Source: Cellvibrio sp. KY-GH-1 | GTDB lineage: Bacteria; Pseudomonadota; Gammaproteobacteria; Pseudomonadales; Cellvibrionaceae | Assembly (NCBI RefSeq): GCF_008806975.1 | Contig: NZ_CP031728.1 | Location: 372,001-436,000, forward strand | Length of the DNA stretch: 64,000 nucleotides | Direction of reading: 5' to 3' | Shown here: piece by piece, positions 34,234 through 44,400 of the stretch | How positions within the stretch are numbered: position 1 is the stretch's first letter | How the letters are laid out: each line of letters starts with the position of its first letter | Notes under the pieces: model-generated | Seen by the model: only the letters and a program-made list of their open reading frames with translations | Told to the model about the DNA's origin: nothing | The model's database searches: none | Translations under genes and position numbers: made by a program

Positions 34234-34938
34234 TTAAGTCTGGATGCCATCGACAAGCAAGGAGATGGCAGCAAGCGCTTCCGGGTCTTCTGCTTTAATT
34301 TTGTTGGCGATCTGGTGTTGGAAGAAGTAGCGGAATTGTTCGCTGGCTTGAGCTTCATACAAGGAGTCATCGCCGGGTAGTACCGGAGTACTAACTACCT
34401 TGGCTGGGTCGCTGATCATGGCGTACACACTGCCGTCATAATGCAGGCACCAACTTACTACTTCTACCAATGACAAGCGCTTGCTATCGGGTACCGCCAG
34501 AACAGCGTGGGTACCTATGGTATCCGGCAGCTCCTGGATAACGTCATCGCCACTGTCGCACTGTACTTCGTAGTATTCCGCTGCTGTTTCAAGCTCTATG
34601 ACTTTGTGCATCGGAGCTTCGAAAAACAGCTCATCAATACCCGGATCATAATAGCCTTCCCAGTGACCATTCAGTGGATCACACAGGTCTGGGCAGGGGA
34701 CTATGTCATTTAACCAGGGAACTAAACCCACTACTTCGCCATTGGCACGCAGGCCCCAGCAAAGGATTTTCAGGCTGTAGAGTTTTTCGGAGCTGGTATC
34801 GTTAGAGTAGAGCATCTCTAGCCCGTCCAATTCTGGAGCAAGGCGGATAAAGCGCTCATCATGAATAGCTGAATAAGTCTTCCTGGTGAAGAGATCAACC
34901 ACATTATCCATGTTGTGGCCAGTGTGCGAGGTCTTCAT
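34234..34938 (-). CDS. Conserved hypothetical protein
   Basis: A 234-residue protein, not recognised. It is acidic, Trp/Tyr-containing and without signal or membrane segments: DNVVDLFTRKTYSAIHDERF near the N terminus, ILCWGLRANGEVVGLVPWLN (about 65-84), GHWEGYYDPGIDELFFEAP (about 102-120), and a C terminus AEDPEALAAISLLVDGIQT. ATG 34938 is chosen because GGGGGTGG lies just upstream. The frame stays open to 35058, but that extension has no Shine-Dalgarno. It is divergent from pdxB; the 219 bp between hold both promoters. Confidence 0.65.
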   Translation of the reverse strand: MKTSHTGHNMDNVVDLFTRKTYSAIHDERFIRLAPELDGLEMLYSNDTSSEKLYSLKILCWGLRANGEVVGLVPWLNDIVPCPDLCDPLNGHWEGYYDPGIDELFFEAPMHKVIELETAAEYYEVQCDSGDDVIQELPDTIGTHAVLAVPDSKRLSLVEVVSWCLHYDGSVYAMISDPAKVVSTPVLPGDDSLYEAQASEQFRYFFQHQIANKIKAEDPEALAAISLLVDGIQT

Positions 34939-35157
34939 AATACCACCCCCTAAATTGAGGTAGATCCCGCTGCGGGTAAACCCTGACAACGGGTTCCAAA
35001 CGATGGTTTTAACGTCACCATCACTATATAAAGTATATGCTAATTCACCAAAGCACAACTGCTATGGTTGTTTTTTTTATTCCGTGGATTTATTTGGCGT
35101 CTACTTTTGCAGCAAACAGAACATATACACGCCTTTTCTGGCAATAAGCGAGCTTTT

Positions 35158-36297
35158 ATGAAGATAGTTGCGGATGAAAACATCCCGCTAGTGAATGAGT
35201 TTTTCAGTCGCCTTGGCGAGGTTACCCGCCTTCCGGGGCGCAATATGACCCCGGCGGACATTCGTGATGCTGATGCCCTGATTGTTCGTTCAGTCACCCG
35301 GGTGAATGAGGCTCTGCTTGCGGGTAGTAAGGTTAAGTTTGTCGGAACCTGTACTATCGGGGTTGATCATCTTGAGCAGGCTTATCTGGATTCCAATAAC
35401 ATTGGCTGGTCCAGTGCTCCAGGATGTAATGCTAACTCGGTGGTTGAGTATGTGTACGCGGCCTTGGCTCATTTGGATATTAACTGGCTTCCGGTGAAGT
35501 TCGGTATTATCGGTTGCGGCAATGTAGGTGGGCTGCTCTATCAGCGTTTGAAGGCTCAGGGGGTGAATGTTCGTTGCTACGATCCCAATCTTACCGCTGC
35601 GCAAAATCCGGATTTAACGTCACTGGAGGACGTGTTGTCCTGTGATGTCATTAGCATGCATACCCCGTTGGTTATGGATGGATTGCATCCCAGTTTTCAT
35701 TTGCTCAGCCATACCGAGCTGAATCAACTAAAGCCGGGGGCGGTATTAATTAATGCCGGACGCGGCGCGGTGATTGATAACCAAGCGTTGCTAGAGGTAT
35801 TGAGTGCGCGTACGGATCTGCGGGTAGTGCTGGATGTATGGGAGCCTGAACCGGACATTTCATTGGAGCTACTCGACAAGGTGTTATTGGGAAGCCCGCA
35901 TATTGCCGGTTATAGCTACGATGGCAAACTTAATGGAACTGAAATTGTTTACCAGGCATTGTGTAAGCATATTGGTACCCAGCCCCAAGCCTCGCTCGCA
36001 GAATTGGTTGCTCCCTTGGCAAATAATCAACTGCGGGTAGATGATGAAACCAAATCGGTATTCGAAATTGCCCAGTCGTTAATCCAACAGGTATACGACA
36101 TAGTGGCTGATGATGCTCGTCTACGTGATACTGCGCGCAAGGCGCTCGCAGGTGAAATTAATTTTGGCGAAGGTTTTGATCATTTGCGGAAACACTATCC
36201 GAAACGCCGTGAATTTCATAATTACCAGGTGCATTTTGAATCCGTAAGCGATTCCGATAAGCAATGGCTGCAAGTATTGGGTTTCCGCTGTGTTTAA
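35158..36297 (+). CDS. pdxB: Erythronate-4-phosphate dehydrogenase PdxB
   Basis: A 379-residue D-2-hydroxyacid dehydrogenase of pyridoxal phosphate synthesis, oxidising 4-phosphoerythronate. N terminus MKIVADENIPLVNEFFSRLG, NAD-binding FGIIGCGNVGG (about residue 117), DALIVRSVTRV, NAGRGAVIDNQALLE (about 200-215), DVWEPEP and a C-terminal PdxB dimerisation domain. AAGCGAG precedes ATG 35158; an upstream ATG at 35068 would add 30 atypical residues. It overlaps the next gene by eight bases. Confidence 0.95.
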   Translation: MKIVADENIPLVNEFFSRLGEVTRLPGRNMTPADIRDADALIVRSVTRVNEALLAGSKVKFVGTCTIGVDHLEQAYLDSNNIGWSSAPGCNANSVVEYVYAALAHLDINWLPVKFGIIGCGNVGGLLYQRLKAQGVNVRCYDPNLTAAQNPDLTSLEDVLSCDVISMHTPLVMDGLHPSFHLLSHTELNQLKPGAVLINAGRGAVIDNQALLEVLSARTDLRVVLDVWEPEPDISLELLDKVLLGSPHIAGYSYDGKLNGTEIVYQALCKHIGTQPQASLAELVAPLANNQLRVDDETKSVFEIAQSLIQQVYDIVADDARLRDTARKALAGEINFGEGFDHLRKHYPKRREFHNYQVHFESVSDSDKQWLQVLGFRCV

Positions 36298-37429
36298 ATT
36301 GGGTTTAATTATTAATCCCTATGCGGGATTAGGTGGAAGTGTTGGGCTAAAAGGTTCTGACGGCGAGGCAATCCGTACTGAAGCGTTGATGCGCGGTGCA
36401 GAAATGCGTGCCCCGCAACGTATGGCGCGTGCCTTGCAATCCTTACTGATATTTCGCAATCAAATTGAAATTTTTTGTTTTGCGAAGGATATGGGCGAGA
36501 CTATTGTTCGCGATCTCGGTTTTACCGTGCATATCGTCGGTGCTGCACAACAATCTCCCAGTGAAGCAGCTGACACTTGCGCTGCCGCCACTGAATTAAT
36601 GAATCAAGCTGTTGATTTAATTTTATTTGCCGGTGGTGACGGTACCGCGCGTTTGATTGCCGATGTGGTTGGCACCCGTCAGCCAGTACTTGGTGTTCCC
36701 TCCGGCGTGAAAATGCATTCCGGCGTTTATGCAATTTCGCCGGAAGCGGCAGGTGAAATTGTTAAACAGCTGTTGACTGGGCAGCTAGTGAATATTGCCG
36801 AGCGCGATGTAAAAGATATTGATGAAGATGCCTTTCGCAACGGCCAGGTGCGCGCACGTTTTTATGGCACTTTGTTGGTACCAGAGGATTCGCAATTTCT
36901 TCAGCAAGTAAAAAATGCGGGTACTGAACGCGATGAGCTGGCACAACTAGATGTTGCGCAGGAAATGATTCAGCAATTAAAACCGGATACTTTGTACCTC
37001 GTCGGCCCTGGCTCAACGACACACTTGTTTTTGCAGGAGTTGGGATTGGAGGGTAGTTTATTAGGTGTAGATATATTGTTGAATGATGAATTGATCGCTA
37101 TCGATGTGACTGCGGCGCAAATTCTCCTGCAACTCAAGCAATTTTCTGGCCCGGTTAAAATGATTATTACGGCGATTGGAGGTCAGGGCCATATTCTTGG
37201 GCGTGGCAACCAACAATTTACACCAGAGGTTTTGCGGCGAGTAGGGAAAGACAATATTGTTATTATCGCTGCGCGCGGAAAAATTCTTGCACTTAATGGT
37301 CGTCCATTGCTGGTGGATACTAACGACCCGCAATTGGATCAATCCTTTAGTGGTTATACACGAGTGATTACCGGTTTTAACGAAGCGATTATGTATCCGG
37401 TTGGTTACTCGGCGGGCGATAACACATGA
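36290..37429 (+). CDS. ATP-NAD kinase family protein
   Basis: A 379-residue NAD-kinase-like protein: GLIINPYAGLGGSVGLKGSD at the N terminus, and the family's GGDGTARLIADVV loop (about residue 115), then VLGVPSGVKMHSGVYA. The C terminus ends in IGGQGHILGRGNQQFTPEVL. It is longer than classical NadK and belongs to the COG3199-type group, so its substrate is not certain. GTG start at 36290 inside pdxB; ATGA overlap with the next gene. The pdxB-kinase-methyltransferase trio is likely one operon. Confidence 0.85.
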   Translation: MFKLGLIINPYAGLGGSVGLKGSDGEAIRTEALMRGAEMRAPQRMARALQSLLIFRNQIEIFCFAKDMGETIVRDLGFTVHIVGAAQQSPSEAADTCAAATELMNQAVDLILFAGGDGTARLIADVVGTRQPVLGVPSGVKMHSGVYAISPEAAGEIVKQLLTGQLVNIAERDVKDIDEDAFRNGQVRARFYGTLLVPEDSQFLQQVKNAGTERDELAQLDVAQEMIQQLKPDTLYLVGPGSTTHLFLQELGLEGSLLGVDILLNDELIAIDVTAAQILLQLKQFSGPVKMIITAIGGQGHILGRGNQQFTPEVLRRVGKDNIVIIAARGKILALNGRPLLVDTNDPQLDQSFSGYTRVITGFNEAIMYPVGYSAGDNT

Positions 37430-38352
37430 AAGTCATTATTGAGCGATTTGAACAGCTTGCTGAAAAAATTCGTCTACAGGAAAGAATCGATAGCTATCGC
37501 GTTTTTCACGGGCGAGGGCGGACTTTTCCCGGTTTGGAGTTTGTCACGATCGACTTTTTCCAACCTGTCATTCTGCTGACCTTGTTTGCTGAGCCCCAAG
37601 AGGGGTGGTTATCTGATTTGGTTTCCAAATCAAGAATGCTATTTGATGAAAATAAAACCGCTTTTCTTGTTCAGTCTCGTCACCAAGCAGGAGCGCCGAG
37701 TGAATTGCTGTGGGGGAGTTTGCCTGAGCATTGCGTTGCTCTCTGCGGGAATTTGCAATTTTCTTTGCATTTGGCCCAACAGCAAAACAGCGGCTTTTTT
37801 CTGGATATGGAGCCGGGTAGAGCATGGCTTCAGCAGCATGCCCACGGTAAGCGAGTGTTGAATTTATTTGCTTACAGCTGCGCCTTCTCCGTCGTGGCGG
37901 TCGCTGCCGGCGCGGCGGTTGTTGTTAATGTAGATATGAGCAGTGCCGCGCTAAATTTGGGGCGTAGTAATCACCAGCTCAATGGCTTGGATAAAACCCG
38001 TAGTGAGTTTCTAGCGGAAAATATTTTAAAGTCATGGGGCCGCATAAAAAAGCGCGGTCCGTATGATCTGGTAATCATAGATCCACCTTCTTATCAAAAA
38101 GGTAGTTTTATTGCAGAAAAAGACTACGCCAAAGTAATTCGTCGTTTGCCTGAACTTATGCCAGAAGGTGGTTTGGTATTGGCTTGCTTAAATGCTCCGG
38201 AATTAAGTGAGGGTTTCTTACGGCAGGTGGTGGCTGAAAACTGCCCTGAAGCAGAATTTATTGAGCGCTTGCAGTCGCATAAAGATTTTCCGGATGTAGA
38301 TCCAGAACAGCAGTTAAAGTTATTAATCTATAAAGTGCCGTCACAGGCTTGA
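37426..38352 (+). CDS. Class I SAM-dependent methyltransferase (RlmI/RlmK-like)
   Basis: A 308-residue putative RNA methyltransferase: SGFFLDMEPGRAWLQQHAHG, SAM motif KRVLNLFAYSCAFSVVAVAA (about residues 142-160), DMSSAALNLGRSNHQLNGL, and IIDPPSYQKG (about 223-232), where DPPSY is a base-methyltransferase catalytic-loop type. It lacks the PUA domain of RlmI. Its target is unknown. It starts by ATGA overlap with the preceding gene. Confidence 0.85.
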   Translation: MKVIIERFEQLAEKIRLQERIDSYRVFHGRGRTFPGLEFVTIDFFQPVILLTLFAEPQEGWLSDLVSKSRMLFDENKTAFLVQSRHQAGAPSELLWGSLPEHCVALCGNLQFSLHLAQQQNSGFFLDMEPGRAWLQQHAHGKRVLNLFAYSCAFSVVAVAAGAAVVVNVDMSSAALNLGRSNHQLNGLDKTRSEFLAENILKSWGRIKKRGPYDLVIIDPPSYQKGSFIAEKDYAKVIRRLPELMPEGGLVLACLNAPELSEGFLRQVVAENCPEAEFIERLQSHKDFPDVDPEQQLKLLIYKVPSQA

Positions 38353-38356
38353 AGCA

Positions 38357-38388
38357 TAAAAAAACCAGCGCGAAGCTGGTTTTTTTAT
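38357..38388. terminator. Terminator, bidirectional
   Basis: AAAAAACCAGC-gcgaa-GCTGGTTTTTTT between the convergent methyltransferase gene and alaA. Confidence 0.92.
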
Positions 38389-38423
38389 TTTCTGCGGAAA
38401 CACAAAAATGAAATTTCTGTGGC

Positions 38424-39638
38424 TTACTGCGAATAGCGTGACAGGAAACTCCCAAAGCGTTGAATGGCTTTGGTTAGATCATCTTCTCTCGGTAAAAACA
38501 CAATGCGGAAGTGGTCGCGGTTCGGCCAGTTAAACGCAGTACCTTGTACCAGCAACACTTTTTCCTGCAACAGGAAATCCAGAATCATTTGCTGGTCATC
38601 CTTAATTTTGTACATGCTTAAATCGAGTTTTGGAAACAGGTACAAAGCGCCTTTGGGTTTTACGCAGGAAAGACCGGGAATTTCTGCAATGGCTTTCAGT
38701 GCCGTATCACGCTGGTCACGCAAGCGACCGCCGGGAATAATTAGTTCGTTAATACTTTGATAGCCGCCCAGTGCGGTTTGTACTGCATACATTGCGGGTA
38801 CGTTTGCACAGAGGCGCATGGACGACAACATTTCCAGGCCTTCAATGTAGCTGCGCGCGCGATGCTTGGCCCCGCTGATGACCATCCAGCCGGAACGAAA
38901 ACCTGCCAAGCGATAGGCTTTGGACAAACCGTTAAAACTGACGCAGAGTACGTCCTGTGCCAATTTACCCATGGGGATAAATTCTGCATCGTCGTACAGG
39001 ATTTTGCTGTATATCTCGTCGGCAAAAATAATCAGGTTATGGCGGCGGGCAAGTTCAACAATAGATTCCAACAGTTCACGGCTATATACCGCACCGGTTG
39101 GGTTGTTGGGGTTAATCACCACAATGCCACGGGTTTTATCGGTAATCTTGCTTTCAATATCAGCCAGATCCGGGAACCAGTCGGCTTGCTCATCACACAG
39201 GTAATGGCGAGCCTTACCACCCGCAAGGTTTACTGCCGCAGTCCAGAGTGGGTAATCAGGGGCGGGAACCAGGATCTCATCCCCATTGTTCAGCAGGGCC
39301 TGCATGGCCATCACAATCAGTTCACTGGCACCGTTGCCGAGGATGATATCTTCAATTTCAACGCCGGGGATTTCCAGACGCTGGCATTCGTGCATGATCG
39401 CTTTACGCGCGGCAAACAAACCCTTGGATGCGGTATAGCCCTCGGCATTGGCGAGGTTATGGATGACGTCCTGGATGATTTCATCCGGCGCCGAAAAACC
39501 GAACGGGGCAGGGTTGCCGATGTTCAGCTTCAGAATACGATGGCCTTCCTCTTCGAGGCGGTTAGCATGCTCGAGTACCGGGCCGCGAATGTCATAGCAA
39601 ACTCCGTTGAGTTTGTCGGATTTCTTAATCGGGTTCAT
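38424..39638 (-). CDS. alaA: Alanine-synthesising aminotransferase AlaA
   Basis: A 404-residue PLP-dependent class I/II aminotransferase (glutamate-pyruvate aminotransferase). N-terminal DIRGPVLEHANRLEEEGHRI and LNIGNPAPFGF, cofactor region NGASELIVMAMQAL, substrate segment PAPDYPLWTAAV, NPNNPTGAVYS, ADEIYSKILYDD (Asp to pyridine N), FNGLSKAYRLAGFRSGW (Lys Schiff base), and C-terminal FRIVFLPREDDL. Length and order match E. coli AlaA. It is divergent from msrB. Confidence 0.94.
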   Translation of the reverse strand: MNPIKKSDKLNGVCYDIRGPVLEHANRLEEEGHRILKLNIGNPAPFGFSAPDEIIQDVIHNLANAEGYTASKGLFAARKAIMHECQRLEIPGVEIEDIILGNGASELIVMAMQALLNNGDEILVPAPDYPLWTAAVNLAGGKARHYLCDEQADWFPDLADIESKITDKTRGIVVINPNNPTGAVYSRELLESIVELARRHNLIIFADEIYSKILYDDAEFIPMGKLAQDVLCVSFNGLSKAYRLAGFRSGWMVISGAKHRARSYIEGLEMLSSMRLCANVPAMYAVQTALGGYQSINELIIPGGRLRDQRDTALKAIAEIPGLSCVKPKGALYLFPKLDLSMYKIKDDQQMILDFLLQEKVLLVQGTAFNWPNRDHFRIVFLPREDDLTKAIQRFGSFLSRYSQ

Positions 39639-39734
39639 TTGCAGTAAGATGCCTTGATTGCGGTAACGCGTGATTGCGGTTGAAAAACACTCGAATAATC
39701 GACCTTAACTAGTTGATCTGTCAAGGAAATCCTT

Positions 39735-40130
39735 ATGGCTGCCAACGAAAAATTTAGTGATAACCACTGGCGCGAAATACTAACGCCTGAGCAGTACCGG
39801 ATTTGCCGTGAAAAAGGCACAGAAAGGCCCTTTTCGGGCGAATATTGGCAGGAGTTCAATACGGGCGATTACCGTTGTCGCTGCTGCGGAGAGCTACTGT
39901 TTGATGCAGATACCAAGTTCGATGCTGGCTGTGGTTGGCCCAGCTTTTACGCTCCGGTAAACAAGGTGGCTATTCGTGAGTTGCTGGATACCAGCCATGG
40001 TATGTTCCGTACCGAGGTGCTCTGTCGCAATTGCGAATGCCACTTGGGGCACGTGTTTACCGATGGCCCTGAGCCTACCGGTTTGCGTTATTGCATCAAC
40101 TCCGCATCAATCAAGTTCGATAAAAAATAA
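39735..40130 (+). CDS. msrB: Peptide-methionine (R)-S-oxide reductase MsrB
   Basis: A 131-residue repair enzyme reducing Met-R-sulfoxide. Zn-binding CRCCGE (about residues 47-52) and [12 protein letters not shown] (about 96-107), GCGWPSFY, and the catalytic RYCINSASI (about 117-125). All key residues are present. Start AAGGAAATCCTT-ATG. Confidence 0.96.
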   Translation: MAANEKFSDNHWREILTPEQYRICREKGTERPFSGEYWQEFNTGDYRCRCCGELLFDADTKFDAGCGWPSFYAPVNKVAIRELLDTSHGMFRTEVLCRNCECHLGHVFTDGPEPTGLRYCINSASIKFDKK

Positions 40131-40138
40131 CCAGGCGG

Positions 40139-40168
40139 CTGTCGAGCCAACGATAAACGGCTCGACAG
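40139..40168 (+). terminator. Terminator of msrB
   Basis: Hairpin CTGTCGAGCC / GGCTCGACAG with a ten-base loop, then TGCTTTGTT. The T tract is weak but the stem is long. Confidence 0.65.
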
Positions 40169-40380
40169 TGCTTTGTTAAATCCCTTTCGCGTTTTTAACG
40201 TGTTTGCACAATTGCACTGATCCGTTGGATTTTGTAAACAAGTGTTAAATTTTTAGTTCCCCTTCGATGAAACCTTATCCTTACGTAAATATCCGCACAT
40301 AAACCTATATTCTAAACTTGCTCAATGACCGGCATGGTTACAAAAAAAGCACAACCATGTGCAGCCCAAGGGAGAACCTT

Positions 40381-41487
40381 ATGACTTTACTACCGCGCTT
40401 TATAAAAAGCGGTATTTTAACCAGTGCCTTATTAAGTATTAGTGTTATTGCGCAGCCACCGGCAGACAAAGCAGTGGAAGTGATTGTGCAGCCTGCCAGC
40501 ACTAAAAATTTAACTACCAATATAGAGGCGCTCGGCACCTTGAGAGCCAACGAATCTATTTCGCTTACCTCCAACGAAACCAAAAAAATTACCCGTATTA
40601 ATTTTGACGATGGACAGCGTGTAACCAAAGGGCAAGTGCTGGTTGAAATGACCAGCCGTGAGGAATCGGCATTGCTTGAAGAGGCGCGCTTTAATGCCGA
40701 CGAAGCTAAAAAGCAATTGGATCGCGTGCGCGAATTGGCTAAGCGCGGTGCAGCTGCCCAATCATTGCTCGATCAGCGTATTCGCGAATATGAGGCTGCG
40801 CGTGCACGTTACAACGCGACTGAATCCCGTTTGAAAGATTTAATTTTATTAGCGCCTTTTTCCGGAGTCGTTGGGCTGCGAGAAACGAGTGTTGGGGCGT
40901 TGGTATCACCCGGAGATCAAATCACAACGCTCAATGATGATTCAGTGATGAAGTTGGATTTCACTGTGCCTGCTATCTATTTGCGCAGTCTCGCGCTGGA
41001 TTTACCCATAGTGGCAAAAAGCCGCGACCTGGACGGACGGGAATTTCACGGCAAGGTTCTCAGCATAGATAACCGTATCGATGAAGTGACTCGCTCAATC
41101 AAAGTGAGAGCGATACTCGACAATAAGAATCACGAGCTGAAACAGGGTATGCTCATGCTGGTGGACCTAAAAGCCGGCGCGCGCGATGCGCTCGTAATTT
41201 CTGAATCGGCACTGGTACCTCTAGGCAGTAATAACTTTGTGTTTGCAATAAAAAATACTGACGGCAAAACCACTGTGGAACGTCGCCAAATTCAAATTGG
41301 CGAACGCCTCGCTGGCGCAGTTGAGGTCATTAAAGGGGTAGAAGCCGGCGATAAACTGGTCACCCATGGGTTGCAAAAAATCCGCCCCGGACAAGTTGTT
41401 AAGGTAATGGCAGAAGAAAAGCCAGTTGCTGAGCAGGTGGGGGAAGCGCCGCATCTTTCTGATTTGATTAACGCACAAACTCACTGA
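40381..41487 (+). CDS. RND efflux periplasmic adaptor (membrane fusion protein), system 1
   Basis: A 368-residue HlyD/AcrA-type adaptor with signal peptide (ILTSALLSISVIAQ, cleavage near PPADK). Lipoyl halves (TTNIEALGTLRANESIS and LILLAPFSGVVGLRETSVGA) flank a coiled-coil hairpin (about residues 90-150), followed by a beta-barrel and a membrane-proximal part (VEAGDKLVTHGLQKIRPGQ). No lipobox is present. AAGGGAGAA supports ATG 40381. It lies 11 bp upstream of the permease; no outer-membrane factor is nearby. Confidence 0.92.
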   Translation: MTLLPRFIKSGILTSALLSISVIAQPPADKAVEVIVQPASTKNLTTNIEALGTLRANESISLTSNETKKITRINFDDGQRVTKGQVLVEMTSREESALLEEARFNADEAKKQLDRVRELAKRGAAAQSLLDQRIREYEAARARYNATESRLKDLILLAPFSGVVGLRETSVGALVSPGDQITTLNDDSVMKLDFTVPAIYLRSLALDLPIVAKSRDLDGREFHGKVLSIDNRIDEVTRSIKVRAILDNKNHELKQGMLMLVDLKAGARDALVISESALVPLGSNNFVFAIKNTDGKTTVERRQIQIGERLAGAVEVIKGVEAGDKLVTHGLQKIRPGQVVKVMAEEKPVAEQVGEAPHLSDLINAQTH

Positions 41488-41498
41488 GGGTAATTTCT

Positions 41499-44400
41499 AT
41501 GTTGCTCTCGGATGTATCCATCAAAAGGCCGGTTTTTGCATCGGTTATTTCGCTGTTATTAATTGCGTTTGGGTTGGTAGCCTTTGATCGCTTGACGTTG
41601 CGTGAATACCCGAATATTGATCCGCCCGTTGTTTCTATTCGCACCAATTATCCCGGCGCTGCGGCGAACATTGTGGAAACCCGTATTACCAAAGTGATTG
41701 AAGATCGCATCTCAGGTGTAGAGGGAATTCGCTATATCGAATCATCAAGTGAAAACGGTGTATCAAATATCGTGGTGCAATTCGATACTGGCCACAATAT
41801 GGATTCGGCTGCAAACGATATTCGTGACCGTGTCGCGCGCGCATTGGGGAATTTGCCGGATGAGGCAGATCCTCCGGAAGTGCAAAAAGTGAGTTCGGAT
41901 GAAGACGTAATTCTCTGGTTTAACTTCGAAGGCGAAAACATGACCATGCCTGAGCTCACGGACTATGCTCAGCGTTATCTGGTGGACCGATTTTCCGTTA
42001 TTGATGGCGTAGCTCGTGTGCGGATTGGAGGCGAGCAACGGTATGCGATGCGCATATGGCTTGATAGGCGTGAATTGGCGGCGCGCAATCTTACCGTGAA
42101 TGATGTTGAATCCGCCTTGCGTGCAGAAAACATTGAATTGCCGGCAGGAAGTATTGAATCGCTTGAGCGGCAATTTACCGTGCGCATGGCGCGCTCCTAT
42201 CGCTCGGTAGAACAATTCAGTCAGCTAGTGGTTCACCGTGGCGATGACGGCCACTTAATTCGCTTGGGCGATATCGCCAAAGTGGAGAAGGGCACCGAAG
42301 AGGATCGCAATTTATTTCGCGGTAATGGCGTGACCCAGGTGGGTATAGGGATCGTTAAACAATCGACGGCGAATACTATTGATGTTGCGCGCGGTGTGAA
42401 AACCGAGCGCGATAAAATCAATGAGATTCTCCCTAAAGGGATGAGCCTTGAAGATAGTTATGACAGTTCCATTTTTGTGGAGCGCGCTATCCACGAAGTC
42501 TATATAACCCTCGCGATTGCCATAGTACTGGTAATCCTGGTTATCTATTTATTTCTCGGCAGTATTCGCGCCATGCTGGTTCCTGCGGTGGCAGTGCCAG
42601 TTTCCATCATTGCCACCTTCACCGTACTGGCAGCGATGGATTTTTCGGTCAATATGCTGACCTTGCTCGCGTTGGTTTTGGCTATTGGTTTGGTGGTGGA
42701 TGATGCGATTGTGGTGTTAGAAAATATTGTGCGCCATATTGAGGAGAAAGGTAAAAAGCCGCTGTTGGCAGCCTACGATGGGTCGCGCGAAGTGGGGTTT
42801 GCTGTTATTGCAACCACCTTGGTGCTGATTGCGATTTTTGTTCCCATCGTATTTTTAAAAGGGGATATGGGCCGACTGTTTTCTGAATTCGCCATTACCA
42901 TGGCAGCAGCAGTGGGATTTTCGGCGCTGATTGCGTTGACCTTATCGCCGATGCTTGCATCCAAGGTATTAACTCACCACGAGCAAAAAAATAAATTTGT
43001 TGAAAATGTTAATCGATGGATGATGGCTTTGCGTGTTCGCTATATGGCGGTGATTCGTACTTGTTTGCGTCATGCAAAAGCCATCGTTGCTGGTTTTGCC
43101 ATTTTACTATTGGGTGCGTTTTTTCTGGCTCAACAGATTCCCTCTGAATATGCGCCCCGAGAAGATCGCGGAACATTCTTTGTGATGGTCAATGGCCCTG
43201 AAGGCGCCAGCTATTCCTATATGGAAGAGTACATGACCGAAATTGAAGATCGCATGATGAAATATGTGGATTCCGGAGAAATTACGCGTTTGATGGTTCG
43301 TGCTCCGCGCGCCTTTGGTGTGACTGAAAGTTTTAATAGTGGGATGATTATCGCGGTGATGAATGATTGGAGTCTGCGCCGTGATGCCTTTGTGGTGATG
43401 GATGAAATTCGGCAGAAGCTTGCTGACTTACCCGGTGTTACTGCGGCGCCTGTTATGCGCCAGGGGTTCGGTTCCCAGGCGCAGAAGCCTGTGCAATTTG
43501 TGTTGGGTGGTGGTACCTACGAAGAATTAGCGAAATGGCGCGATATTTTGTTGGAAAAAATTGAACAAAATAACCCTGGCTTGACCGGTATCGATTGGGA
43601 TTACAAAGAAACCAAACCGCAAGTGGAAGTCGTGATAGATATCAATCGCGCGGCGGATTTGGGTGTGAGCGTTAATAATATTGGTCGCACCCTGGAAGCT
43701 ATGCTGGGTTCGCGCCGCGCAACCACTTACATTGATGATGGCGAAGAATACGACGTAATTCTGCAAGGTGAGCGCCATGAGCAGCGCACTACCACCAGTC
43801 TGCAAAATATGTATGTGCGCTCGGAGCGGTCTGGTGAACTCATACCCCTATCGAATTTGGTGACTCTGAAAGAAGTTGCTGATGCGAGTCGATTGAATCG
43901 TTATAACCGAATGCGTTCATTAACCATTGAGGCCAATCTCGCCGATAATCTGGCTTTGGGTGATGCATTGGTTTATCTGAATGGATTGGTGCGTGAACAT
44001 TTACCCGCTACTGCAATCGTGGATTACAAAGGCCTGTCGCGCGATTTTCAATCTTCGGGCGGTTCTGTGGCGTTTATTTTTGTGCTCGGAATTCTCATCA
44101 CGTTCCTGGTACTTGCCGCACAATTTGAAAGTTATATTCACCCCTTTGTGATTATGCTGACTGTACCGCTCGCTATTTTGGGTGGAATGCTGGGTTTGTA
44201 TTTATCGGGTAGCAGTTTTAATTTGTATTCGCAAATTGGCTTGCTCATGTTAATCGGGTTGGCGGCAAAGAACGGTATTTTGATTGTGGAGTTTGCTAAC
44301 CAGTTGCGCGATCGCGGGGTGGAATTTACCGAAGCATTGTTGGAAGCCGCGTCAGCGCGGTTGCGTCCGATCTTAATGACCAGCCTTACTGCTGTTGCCG

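Noticed and set aside
38757..39647. A 296-codon open frame on + antisense to alaA
   Set aside because: AlaA on - has all family motifs over the full length; the + frame is a shadow with no recognisable domain and no Shine-Dalgarno.
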